NCBI GenBank assembly: GCA_955652635.1
Contig: CATPBN010000145.1
Span: forward strand, 1-15,723
Origin: an uncultured Gemmatimonadaceae bacterium
Lineage (GTDB): Bacteria; Gemmatimonadota; Gemmatimonadetes; Gemmatimonadales; Gemmatimonadaceae
Direction: 5' to 3'
Length of the DNA: 15,723 nucleotides
Shown here: positions 6,994 to 14,088 of the stretch, piece by piece
How the letters are laid out: every line of letters starts with the position of its first letter
How positions within the stretch are numbered: the first letter of the stretch is position 1
Translations under genes and position numbers: made by a program
Notes under the pieces: model-generated
Database searches by the model: none
What the model was told of the DNA's origin: nothing
Seen by the model: only the letters and a program-made list of their open reading frames with translations

Positions 6994-7604
6994 GCTCGCT
7001 TACTCGGCTGGAATGAATGAAGATCGGGGAAAGGAGCGGTTTCCTTCAAGCGGAGCGGCCCTTCCTGGTGCTTCGTCAACCAGTTCTCGAACTCCGATTC
7101 CCGTAACCCGCCTGAATTCGATTGTTCCTCGGCCGCGCGCGTGGCCAGAAAATCCGCGTACTCATTCTGCGGGTGGCCCTCATGGCCCCCTACCCACCTA
7201 AACTGAAATTCGTGCGATGAAGCAGCCGCCAGGGCTTCTTTCCAAAGCTCCAGATTCAGAATCGGTCCGCCCTTCTTCTTCCAGTCTCGCGCCTTCCAGG
7301 CGTGAACCCACTCGTTCATTCCCATCACGATGTACTTCGAATCGCTCGTGAAGACAACACGATACGAATTGCCATTTCTCGAAATCGCTCGGAACGCCTC
7401 AATCACGGAGCGAAGAGCCATTCGGTTGTTGGTAGTGGACGGCTCGGAGATCCAGTAGTCGCAGCGCGTGACCTCATTGGATTCGGGATGAACCCATTCA
7501 ATCAATCCGCCGGCGCCGCCGGGGTTGTCTCCGTCGCGTCCGTTGCCGATGCACGATTCATCGGCGTAGATGGCGACCAGATCGCCCGACTTGGCGCGAG
7601 TCAC
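6981..7604 (-). CDS. rnhA: RNase HI-like protein with an altered active site
   Basis: An RNase H-fold protein; RNase HI cleaves the RNA strand of RNA-DNA hybrids using two metal ions held by four carboxylates. Visible counterparts of the E. coli residues are D15 (IYADESC, E. coli D10), D88 (FTSDSKY, D70), H141 (WVGGHEGHPQNEYAD, H124) and D151 (D134). The TNNRMEL motif, whose glutamate is the second metal ligand (E48), reads TTNNRMAL here, with A63 in that position. The handle-like basic region (WKARDWKKKGGP) is present. A tail of about 45 residues beyond the usual end is unexplained. The start is GTG at 7604, overlapping the preceding stop (GTGA). It may be weakly active, inactive, or a binder of hybrids. 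The fold is certain; activity is doubtful. Confidence 0.88.
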   Translation of the reverse strand: MTRAKSGDLVAIYADESCIGNGRDGDNPGGAGGLIEWVHPESNEVTRCDYWISEPSTTNNRMALRSVIEAFRAISRNGNSYRVVFTSDSKYIVMGMNEWVHAWKARDWKKKGGPILNLELWKEALAAASSHEFQFRWVGGHEGHPQNEYADFLATRAAEEQSNSGGLRESEFENWLTKHQEGPLRLKETAPFPDLHSFQPSKRAWTT

Positions 7605-7819
7605 TTCACCACCTCGAAGGTATCCATTTCGTCCAGATAGATCGTCATCTCATCGCCGGTGGTCGGATTGGTGGCTTCGACGGCTTCGCGACCGCTGATC
7701 ACGCGCAATCTCGTCGGCACGACGATGTACTCCGTTCCACGCCGGTAAGCTGAAATCCGTTTGCCGTTGGTGATTGCGCGCTCGAGCAAGTCGTACTGCT
7801 TGTGGGTCCACTGTGCCAA
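7601..7819 (-). CDS. Small unknown protein (72 aa)
   Basis: A 72-residue protein that I do not recognise. Translation probably begins at TTG 7819, because AAGGAGAG lies six bases upstream and no ATG is available. It has a helical N-terminus (WTHKQYDLLERAITNGKR) followed by alternating hydrophobic residues suggesting a small beta sheet (TEYIVVPTRLRVISG, MTIYLDEMDTFEVV). This resembles compact beta-barrel or SH3-like folds only in general appearance. It is soluble and near neutral, with no metal motif. Its stop overlaps the GTG start of the RNase H-like gene by four bases, so the two proteins are probably made together, perhaps in fixed ratio. That linkage is the only clue to function. Confidence 0.72.
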   Translation of the reverse strand: MAQWTHKQYDLLERAITNGKRISAYRRGTEYIVVPTRLRVISGREAVEATNPTTGDEMTIYLDEMDTFEVVK

Positions 7820-7846
7820 TGATGCCTCTCCTTGCTCGCGCGCCCT

Positions 7847-9001
7847 CTACTCTTCGCCGCACCACTCTCGGACAACGCGAGCGAGTACTCTCGTCGCACG
7901 CTCGATGTCATCCACCGGCACGAACTCTTCTGCTGCATGCGCAAGAGCAATGTCTCCCGGCCCAAAGCAAACCGTAGGAATACCCGCCTCGTTCAGCAGC
8001 GCGGCATCCGTCCACGCGGAGAGCCCTTCGATGCTCACGGGAAGTCCTTCTCGCTCGACCGCGCCGACGAGCCTTCTCACCACTGGTGCGTCGACCGGCA
8101 CATCGCTCGGAAGCTGTGCAGTACTCAATGTAACGCGGGCGTCGAATTCCGGACGGTCCGACTTCACCCGCGCGCACGCCTCCGTGATCTCGCGCGTCGC
8201 CTTCTCGACCGACTCGCCTGGAATCGTCCGTCTCTCTATTGCCAGATTACAGCGCTCGGGATAAGTCGACATCCCCACTCCGCCCTGGATCTTCGAGGCA
8301 TGGAGCGAGCCGCGGCCGAGCAAAGGATGCGTGGGTCCCGTTTCCCTCGTGTGCTCGAGGCGGTCCAACTCGGCGAGAAGCAAGCCCGCATGAGTGATGG
8401 CGTCGATGCCCACATCGTGGCGGCTGCCGTGGGCCGCCTTGCCTTTCAGCTCCACATCGAACCAGGCGAATCCGCGGTGGGACGGGCAGATGGCGAGCCT
8501 CGTCGGCTCAGTAATGATGGCCAGCTCAGCGCGAACTCCCGCCGCGAGCAGCGCGCGCATGCCGAGGCTTTCGTATTCTTCGTCGACGACCGCGGCGATG
8601 AGGATCTGTTGCTCGGAGTTTCCGTTCGCGCTGGTTGCGGCTGCCGCGCACATCGCAGCCAGACCTCCCTTCATGTCTGCGGAGCCTCGGCCGTAGATCC
8701 GCCCACTCTGAAGATCAGCGGAGAATGGCTGGTGGATCATTCCCTCGACGCCGACTACGTCGAGGTGCCCACTGAGCATGAGCGCCGGCGCTTCGAGGGG
8801 GCCCATCCGCGCCACCACGTTGGGGCGACCGGGCACGGCATCGACCAACTGAACGGCAAAGCCCCACTCGTCGAGAACGGTGGCGAGGGTCCGAGCGCAC
8901 TCACCCTCGCCTGGCGAATCCGGAGCGAGGGTGGGATTTCTCGAGTCGATTTGTACCAGAGCGCGGGCGAGCGCCACTGCATCGCCACGCGGTATGACCA
9001 C
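7847..9001 (-). CDS. M20 family metallopeptidase / amino-acyl deacetylase (ArgE/DapE type)
   Basis: Cytoplasmic co-catalytic zinc hydrolase removing an acyl group from an amino acid or splitting a small peptide. The 384 residues include all M20 ligands: H79 and D81 in SGHLDVV, the bridging D109 in GRGSADMKGG, the catalytic base E141 and ligand E142 in VVDEEYESLG, E165 in TEPTRL, and H355 in FGPGDIALAHAAEEFV. The dimerisation/lid domain sits between, with KGKAAHGSRHDVGIDAI. The GPGD...AHxAEE ending is typical of the ArgE / acetyl-lysine deacetylase branch, but no arginine, lysine or DAP genes are adjacent, so the substrate is open. The start is GTG at 9001, four bases past the phasin-like stop and behind AAGGTAGG, a usable Shine-Dalgarno. 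Confidence 0.9.
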   Translation of the reverse strand: MVIPRGDAVALARALVQIDSRNPTLAPDSPGEGECARTLATVLDEWGFAVQLVDAVPGRPNVVARMGPLEAPALMLSGHLDVVGVEGMIHQPFSADLQSGRIYGRGSADMKGGLAAMCAAAATSANGNSEQQILIAAVVDEEYESLGMRALLAAGVRAELAIITEPTRLAICPSHRGFAWFDVELKGKAAHGSRHDVGIDAITHAGLLLAELDRLEHTRETGPTHPLLGRGSLHASKIQGGVGMSTYPERCNLAIERRTIPGESVEKATREITEACARVKSDRPEFDARVTLSTAQLPSDVPVDAPVVRRLVGAVEREGLPVSIEGLSAWTDAALLNEAGIPTVCFGPGDIALAHAAEEFVPVDDIERATRVLARVVREWCGEE

Positions 9002-9004
9002 GAC

Positions 9005-9607
9005 CTACCTTCTTTTCGCGGTCTTGCCGGAGGCTTTGGACTTCGACTTCGCCGACGCCTTGATTGGACGCTTCTTGGCCGCGGGCTTCATCGTCGTCTT
9101 TTTGGCCGCCGGCTTCTTGGCGGGAGCGTGCTTCGCCGCGGGCTTCGCGGCGTGTTTGATCGGAGCTGGTGCATGATGTCGGTGTGCCGCGGGTGCATGA
9201 GTCGCCTCGACCTTCGGGGCTGCCTTGGCGGCGGAACCCGGGGGCGGAGTGAAAGGCTTTCTCTTCGCATGCGAAACCTCGACTTCGCGCATCAGCTTGT
9301 CGGCCTCTTCCTGCGTCATCTGACCGCGGCGCACCATGTACTGGAGGAGGTCGCGCGCGCTCTCGAGCACGAGGCCGGTGAGTCCCGCAGCTGCGCCCAC
9401 GACATCCTTCATGGCTGCAGCCATCTTGCTGCCCGCTTCAAGACTTATCTCGTGCGCCTTGGCCGCCATCTCGGCGACGGTATCTTTTACGTCTGCACCG
9501 CGATGGCCGGGACTACGCCTGGGTGGAACTACTGGTGGGGTTGCCGTGCCGACGGCGGGAGCAGGTGCAGTGGGAGTAGCAACTGCTGGCTTTTCTCTAT
9601 CAGGCAT
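9005..9607 (-). CDS. Phasin-like protein with Lys/Ala histone-like tail (PhaF-like)
   Basis: First gene of the minus-strand run. Three parts are visible in its 200 residues: a Pro/Ala-rich N-terminus (1-38); an amphipathic helical core (about 40-112); and a highly basic tail (about 128-200) rich in AAKP/PAKK-type words such as KPAAKHAPAKKPAAKK. The core ends in MVRRGQMTQEEADKLMREVE, matching the G-x-M/L-T-x-E-E-A pattern of phasin-like PHA synthesis regulators. Helical phasin core plus AAKP tail is the architecture of Pseudomonas PhaF, which binds PHA granules through the helix and DNA through the tail. The thiolase and dehydrogenase in the same run fit such a role, but no PHA synthase is in view. 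A purely nucleoid-associated (H1-like) protein is the main alternative. ATG 9607 is preceded by GGAG seven bases upstream. Confidence 0.72.
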   Translation of the reverse strand: MPDREKPAVATPTAPAPAVGTATPPVVPPRRSPGHRGADVKDTVAEMAAKAHEISLEAGSKMAAAMKDVVGAAAGLTGLVLESARDLLQYMVRRGQMTQEEADKLMREVEVSHAKRKPFTPPPGSAAKAAPKVEATHAPAAHRHHAPAPIKHAAKPAAKHAPAKKPAAKKTTMKPAAKKRPIKASAKSKSKASGKTAKRR

Positions 9608-9698
9608 TTAGGGGCTCCGGTCAGCCGAAGGGTGGTGCTGACGGGTGAAATCGCAGGAGTTCTGGTTGACCCCATATGAAGGGGCTCGAACGGCGCTA

Positions 9699-9726
9699 AG
9701 TATATGATTTTTCGTGACTAAAACAA
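9699..9726 (-). promoter_or_regulatory. Sigma70-like promoter for the minus-strand gene run
   Basis: On the minus strand TTGTTT (9721-9726) and TATACT (9699-9704) are 16 bases apart, a good -35/-10 pair, within the 225-base divergent gap (9608-9832). Transcription would begin near 9692 and leave a leader of about 85 bases before the phasin-like start. The leader contains CCCC and GGGG arms around seven bases, which could form a small hairpin. No equally good promoter is seen on the plus strand for the divergent CoA-transferase gene. Confidence 0.5.
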
Positions 9727-9832
9727 GGTGGGGTGACCTACATTCGCCCACTACCACGGCTAGATCCATTTTGAGCACTATTAGAGCCAGTCTGGCGCCA
9801 CTCACGCTACATTAACCCGCCCCAATTACGAA

Positions 9833-10918
9833 ATGAAGCTCAAAGTCCTCGATTTGAGTCGCGTGCTCGCAGGACCTGTATGCTCAATGATACTAGGCGA
9901 TTTGGGCGCCGACGTCATCAAAGTTGAGCGACCGGTGGTTGGAGACGAGACTCGGGGATGGGGACCACCGTTCGACCCGGATGGGGAGAGCGCCTACTTC
10001 ATCTCGGTCAACAGGAATAAGAAGAGCCTTGCCGCGGATCTGTCCATCGCGGAAGATCGCCGCCTGATTGAGGACCTTATCGCCGAAGCTGATGTGGTTC
10101 TGGAGAATTTTCTCGGTGGCGCTCTCGAGCGACTTGGTTTGGACGCTGACGAGCTGCTCGACAGAAACCCTTCGCTCATCTGGTGCACGATCTCCGGTTT
10201 TGGTCCGGGCAGCCCGCGTCCGGGCTATGACTTTGTGATGCAGGCCGAGTGCGGTTGGATGGCAATCACCGGAGAGCGCGATGGAGCTCCAATGAAAGTT
10301 GGAGTCGCGCTCGCCGATGTCGTGGCAGGGAAAGACGCCGCGATCGCGATTCTCGCCGCGGTGGCTGAGCGCGCGAGCGGATCACTCTCGAGTGACAAGA
10401 GGCGTGTCAACATCTCACTCGCGGACAGCGCTCGTGCCGCGCTCGTGAACGTCGCACAGAACGTCCTCGTCTCCGGCAAAGACGCAGCAAGGTGGGGGAA
10501 TGCTCATCCCAATCTCGTTCCCTATCAGTTGTTCGATGCAGCCGACCGGCCATTCGTCATCGCCGTAGGGAGCGACGGGCAATGGCGCGCGTGCGCTCAC
10601 GCCTTAGGGCTGGATGATCTCGCCGATGACGGGACCCTCGACACGAATGCTGGTCGAGTAAGAAACCGTGAGAGAGTTGTCTCGGTTCTTTCGGAACGAG
10701 TACGAGAGATGGGCGCGCAGCATTGGATCGATCGACTGCAATCGGCGGGCGTTCCGTGTGGGTTGGTCAGGAGCGTGGCGGAAGCTCTCGCAGTCGGCGA
10801 TGCATCTCCTCTTACCGGTGTCGCTCCCAGCGTTCCGGGCAGCATTCGGTTTCCACCTCCGAAGCTGGATGAGCACGGTCACAGCATCCGAACTCTGGGG
10901 TGGCGCGCCTTTAAGTGA
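9833..10918 (+). CDS. Class III CoA-transferase, CaiB/BaiF family
   Basis: Transfers CoA between organic acids (for example formyl-/oxalyl-CoA, carnitine-CoA, succinyl-CoA linked reactions) or acts as racemase-type relatives do. The 361 residues begin with the family signature VLDLSRVLAGPVCSMILGDLGADVIKVE split over 5-32. They continue with SVNRNKKSLAADL, ENFLGGALERLGL and GYDFVMQAECG, and have the catalytic aspartate D162 in GVALADVVAGKDAA, the residue that forms the acyl-anhydride intermediate. It is slightly shorter than many members (about 380-420), mainly in the C-terminal part, but the closing PKLDEHGHSIRTLGW block is intact. The start ATG has no Shine-Dalgarno. A lone gene diverging from the thiolase/dehydrogenase run, it may act in the same acyl-CoA metabolism; the substrate is unknown. 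Confidence 0.9.
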   Translation: MKLKVLDLSRVLAGPVCSMILGDLGADVIKVERPVVGDETRGWGPPFDPDGESAYFISVNRNKKSLAADLSIAEDRRLIEDLIAEADVVLENFLGGALERLGLDADELLDRNPSLIWCTISGFGPGSPRPGYDFVMQAECGWMAITGERDGAPMKVGVALADVVAGKDAAIAILAAVAERASGSLSSDKRRVNISLADSARAALVNVAQNVLVSGKDAARWGNAHPNLVPYQLFDAADRPFVIAVGSDGQWRACAHALGLDDLADDGTLDTNAGRVRNRERVVSVLSERVREMGAQHWIDRLQSAGVPCGLVRSVAEALAVGDASPLTGVAPSVPGSIRFPPPKLDEHGHSIRTLGWRAFK

Positions 10919-10979
10919 TGTCAGATATTATCAGCCCGCCGCGTCCGGCACTGATGTTTGCTCACCTTGAGGATCTGCT

Positions 10980-12269
10980 ATGAAGCGTACCCGGTTCTTG
11001 TCTGCTGGTGCTATCGGCCTTCTCGTGTCCCTCGCGGGATGCAAGAGCGATAACGTCCATATCACCGGTCCCAAAGGGCAGGAAGCGTTCGCGAAGTACG
11101 TTTCGCTCGGCACCAGCGTGAGCATGGGATACATGAACGAGGGCGTGTATTACGCCACTCAGCAGACCGCGTGGCCGGCGCTCCTCGCGCACCAGGCTTT
11201 CGCTCCGTCATTTACCGAGCCGCTGCTGCAGGGGCCGGGATGCTATTCGCCGATCATTCCCCCGATTTCACTTGGTCCGAAGCGCCTTAGCGGAGCATCG
11301 TATCCCACCATTGCCGCGTCGGATCAGATCTGCGCTCTCATCGCCAACACGCAACTGCCAACCAACAACGTCGCGGTCGACGGCGCGACGACGTACCATG
11401 CGCTCCGAGTCACTCCTGAGTCGACGGTCACCACGCCGACCACGATCGACAGCGATCAGCGAAAGCGCCTGTACAAAGCGATACTTGCCAGCGGCAAGAC
11501 TCAGGTAACATCGATGATGGCTCAGAATCCGACGCTCGTGTCGGTGGAGCTTGGCGCCAACGAAGCTCTCCGGGCCGTTACCAGCGGCATCCTCATTCCC
11601 GCGGCGGCGTATCGTCAGCCCGACAACACCTACACATTTTATCCGACGAGCGTGTGGCAGCCGCAGTACGATGCAATCGTGGACAGCATAACGAAGACGG
11701 GGGCGAAGGCGCTGCTCCTTTCCGTACCGCTGATCCCGAACATCGTTGGTGTCTATCCGGGTGATGATTTCTATCGGGACAGCGCCGCGTTTGCGTCCTT
11801 CGGCATCACTGTTTCTTCAGATTGCAACGGCAGCACCAATTCAATTTTTGCGTTCTCGAAAGTCCTCACTGCCTTGGCGACCCCGAAGCCGAACACCTTC
11901 AGCTGCACGGACAACCCCAGCGCGGCTGATTTCATCCTCACTCCATCGGATACGGCGTTCGTGAACGGCCTTATCCGTGCGATGAACACGCACATCGCAG
12001 CCGAGGCACAAAGTCACGGGTGGGCGTATCTGGAGCTGAACACCGCGCTGGCCGACTTCATCGCCAGAAAGACTCACTTCAGCCTGTCCACTTTCCTCAC
12101 CTGCAACAGGCCGTTTGGCCAGTACATAGGTCTGGATGGAGTTCATCCGACATTAGACGGACAGCAGGCGATAGCGAACGCAGCGGCGGATGCGCTCAAC
12201 ACGCAGTACGGATTCGAGATCCCGAAGAACGTAAGACCGGTGCTCTCGCCGGCGCAGCTTTGCCCGTAA
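10980..12269 (+). CDS. SGNH/GDSL-type hydrolase lipoprotein
   Basis: Exported lipoprotein, probably an esterase-fold enzyme acting outside the inner membrane. A type II signal peptide ends in LAG with C21 as the lipidated cysteine. The SGNH blocks are recognisable. Block I is YVSLGTSVSMGY with the candidate nucleophile S46, threonine standing where GDS has aspartate. Block III is VELGANEAL with N194. Block V is GLDGVHPT with D386 and H389. The 429 residues are longer than minimal SGNH enzymes because of a large insertion (about 75-185) with paired cysteines that may form disulphides. ATG 10980 follows GAGG at eight bases. A TATTAT at 10926-10931 in the 61-base gap could be a -10 box but lacks a good -35, so cotranscription with the CoA-transferase is possible. 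A terminator follows. The substrate is unknown. Confidence 0.82.
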   Translation: MKRTRFLSAGAIGLLVSLAGCKSDNVHITGPKGQEAFAKYVSLGTSVSMGYMNEGVYYATQQTAWPALLAHQAFAPSFTEPLLQGPGCYSPIIPPISLGPKRLSGASYPTIAASDQICALIANTQLPTNNVAVDGATTYHALRVTPESTVTTPTTIDSDQRKRLYKAILASGKTQVTSMMAQNPTLVSVELGANEALRAVTSGILIPAAAYRQPDNTYTFYPTSVWQPQYDAIVDSITKTGAKALLLSVPLIPNIVGVYPGDDFYRDSAAFASFGITVSSDCNGSTNSIFAFSKVLTALATPKPNTFSCTDNPSAADFILTPSDTAFVNGLIRAMNTHIAAEAQSHGWAYLELNTALADFIARKTHFSLSTFLTCNRPFGQYIGLDGVHPTLDGQQAIANAAADALNTQYGFEIPKNVRPVLSPAQLCP

Positions 12270-12290
12270 CACAACGCTGATCCTGTCTAC

Positions 12291-12320
12291 GAGGGCGAGG
12301 CCAAGAACCTCGCCCTCTTT
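12291..12320 (+). terminator. Strong hairpin terminator after the SGNH lipoprotein gene
   Basis: A perfect 10-base stem (GAGGGCGAGG / CCTCGCCCTC) with a 7-base loop (CCAAGAA) is followed by TTT. It lies 21 bases after the stop at 12269. The U-run is short, so termination may be partial. The next gene starts five bases after the T-run, so the hairpin also occupies the place where its ribosome binding site should be. Confidence 0.75.
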
Positions 12321-12325
12321 GCATC

Positions 12326-13357
12326 ATGAGGTACATCGGTAACAAAACACGGCTCCTTCCGTTCATCCTTCGCACGCTTAGAAGGAGCGGAATCGATGTG
12401 GGCTCCGCTCACGATGCGTTCGCGGGGACCGCCAGCGTGAGTCGGGCGCTCAAGAAGAATGGCTGGCGCGTTCACTCGAGCGATCTTCTCATGTCATCGT
12501 ACGTTCTTCAGCGCGCCTACGTCGTCGCGGAGAGCGCCGGCAAAAATCTGGAGGATCATGCGAGCCATCTCGCGGATCTTCCGCCGCGCGAGGGCTTCAT
12601 CACTCGGAACTTTTCGCCCGCAACAGGCGACGCCAAGACGGCCCGGATGTACTTCACTCCGGAGAATGCTGGACGAATCGACGCCGCGCGCGAGGAGCTG
12701 GAGGGCTGGCGCGAAAACGGAAAGATTGGCGAAGACGACTACTACTTGCTGCTCGCCGCGATCATTGAAGGGGCTGATAGAGTGGCAAATACGGCCGGTG
12801 TCTATGCGTCATACATGAAGCGGTGGCAGCCGAATGCGAAACGCGCCTTCGACGTAGTTCCGGAGAAACCGATCAAAGGAGCGCAGGCCGCCGAAGCGCA
12901 TCTCATGGATGCGACGGACGCCGCGAAACAAATCGGCGAGGTGGATCTGGTCTATATCGACCCGCCGTACAATTCCAGACAATACGTCGCCTACTATCAC
13001 ATACCCGAGATTCTTGCACGTGGGTGGAGCGATTCGGCGCCCGCGATTCGAGGAAAGGTCGGACTTCTCGCCGGCGGCGAGGGAAGAAGCCAGTGGTCGC
13101 ATGGCCGGCGAGTCAAGAAACTGTTTTCGGCACTGTTAGCCGCGTCAGGAGCCAGGCATGCGCTAGTGAGCTTCAATTCCGAAGGACACCTTGCGCCGGA
13201 CGCGCTGCAGTCTTTGCTCGCCGCGGCCTCGGTGGACGGGAAGGTTTCGCACTTCACGCAGAGCTATCGTCGGTACCGCGCGGACAGCGAGCGAGAGGGC
13301 AGGCATTACCACCGCGATATGGCCCGTGAACACCTGTACGTGGTTCGGCTCCGTTAA
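12326..13357 (+). CDS. D12-class adenine-specific DNA methyltransferase
   Basis: Transfers a methyl group from S-adenosylmethionine to N6 of adenine in a specific DNA sequence. The 343 residues open with MRYIGNKTRLLPFI, the classic D12-class N-terminus. AdoMet motif I is AFAGTASVSRALKK (31-44), followed by the target-recognition region, and catalytic motif IV is DPPYNSRQYVAYYH (212-225). The PPYN-x-RQY form belongs to the branch containing FokI-like enzymes. The C-terminal half shows the conserved SFNSEG block. There is no restriction endonuclease or second subunit beside it, so it looks solitary and might serve gene regulation, replication control or phage defence. The ATG has no Shine-Dalgarno and sits immediately behind the terminator hairpin. 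The recognition site cannot be derived by eye. Confidence 0.9.
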   Translation: MRYIGNKTRLLPFILRTLRRSGIDVGSAHDAFAGTASVSRALKKNGWRVHSSDLLMSSYVLQRAYVVAESAGKNLEDHASHLADLPPREGFITRNFSPATGDAKTARMYFTPENAGRIDAAREELEGWRENGKIGEDDYYLLLAAIIEGADRVANTAGVYASYMKRWQPNAKRAFDVVPEKPIKGAQAAEAHLMDATDAAKQIGEVDLVYIDPPYNSRQYVAYYHIPEILARGWSDSAPAIRGKVGLLAGGEGRSQWSHGRRVKKLFSALLAASGARHALVSFNSEGHLAPDALQSLLAAASVDGKVSHFTQSYRRYRADSEREGRHYHRDMAREHLYVVRLR

Positions 13358-13413
13358 ACTTGGTTGCTTCCACGAGCCCATGTTCGTCTGGAGTGCGTAA
13401 CGGTGATAAAGTG

Positions 13414-13441
13414 TTCTCCCCCTGCCAGTTGGGTCTATATA
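13414..13441 (+). promoter_or_regulatory. Possible promoter of the sigma factor gene
   Basis: TATATA (13436-13441) is a good -10 box within the 119-base gap after the methyltransferase gene. The best -35 at 16 bases is TTCTCC (13414-13419), which is weak. Transcription would begin near 13448, leaving a short leader of about 29 bases. No convincing ECF-type (GGAAC...GTC) element was found, so autoregulation is not supported. Confidence 0.3.
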
Positions 13442-13476
13442 GGGGCCGGCAAAGGGATTACATTAGGCGGGTGAAG

Positions 13477-14088
13477 ATGACAGCCACACCGCTGCAGAAT
13501 CAGGGTGCCCAAACAGTGGGTGCGGGAGGCTCGACGCCGGATGGTCAGGCGCCGGGAATTGATGCCGATCAGGAGATCATCTCCAAGGTTCTGGCAGGCC
13601 ACAAGGACGCGTTCGGGGTTCTGATAACCCGCTACAGCGATCCTTTGTACCGCCACGCTCTGGGGATGACCGGAAGCCCGGATGTGGCGGAAGACATACT
13701 TCAACAGTCTTTTATTAAAGCCTATCACCATTTGGGCGAAGTTCGCGGCCGATTTGACGCTTGGGTGTTTCGAATCGTCGCTAACTCGTGCAAGGATTGG
13801 CTGAAGAACATTCGGCGAACGCACGTGAGCTACGACGAGGACGATCAGCCCTCCACGTACTCGACGCCGGAAGAAGAGATGGATCGCAACGAGCTGCGTA
13901 CGGACCTGCAGTTTGCTCTGGCCAGACTCGCTCCCTCGCTGCGTGAAGCGTTCGTGATGAAGCACGTCGAGGGAAGGTCTTACGAAGAGATGGCGCTGTT
14001 ACTTGAAACGACAGTTGGCGCGCTAAAGATGCGAGTGCATCGGGCGCGAGAGGCGCTCCAACAACTGCTTGAGGAGAAGTACGCATGA
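13477..14088 (+). CDS. ECF (RpoE-like) RNA polymerase sigma factor
   Basis: Extracytoplasmic-function sigma factor that directs RNA polymerase to a stress or envelope regulon. The 203 residues have a short disordered N-terminus and region 2 (about 45-110). Region 2 includes FGVLITRYSDPLYRHALGM, the core-binding helix AEDILQQSFIKAYHHL, and the -10-recognition stretch FDAWVFRIVANSCKDWLK. After an acidic linker, region 4 (about 145-200) has LAPSLREAFVMKHVEGRSYEEM and the helix-turn-helix LLETTVGALKMRVHRAREAL. The start is set at ATG 13477, because the family begins here and the upstream in-frame extension to 13360 runs through the promoter-like region; GTG 13471 is a near alternative. The last codon and stop overlap the next gene (ATGATG), the usual sigma/anti-sigma arrangement. 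Confidence 0.93.
   Translation: MTATPLQNQGAQTVGAGGSTPDGQAPGIDADQEIISKVLAGHKDAFGVLITRYSDPLYRHALGMTGSPDVAEDILQQSFIKAYHHLGEVRGRFDAWVFRIVANSCKDWLKNIRRTHVSYDEDDQPSTYSTPEEEMDRNELRTDLQFALARLAPSLREAFVMKHVEGRSYEEMALLLETTVGALKMRVHRAREALQQLLEEKYA

Noticed and set aside
7832..9679. 615-codon open frame on the plus strand
   Set aside because: It lies antisense to the M20 and phasin-like genes, whose motifs are clear. Its Arg/Gly-rich product shows no family, and it arises from G+C-rich codon bias on the opposite strand.
9608..9832. Repeated CTACATT boxes as plus-strand promoters for the CoA-transferase gene
   Set aside because: Two copies of TACATT exist, but neither has an acceptable -35 at 16-18 bases.
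13360..13476. Longer N-terminus for the sigma factor
   Set aside because: The extension runs through a promoter-like TATATA and has no family similarity; ATG 13477 fits usual ECF length.
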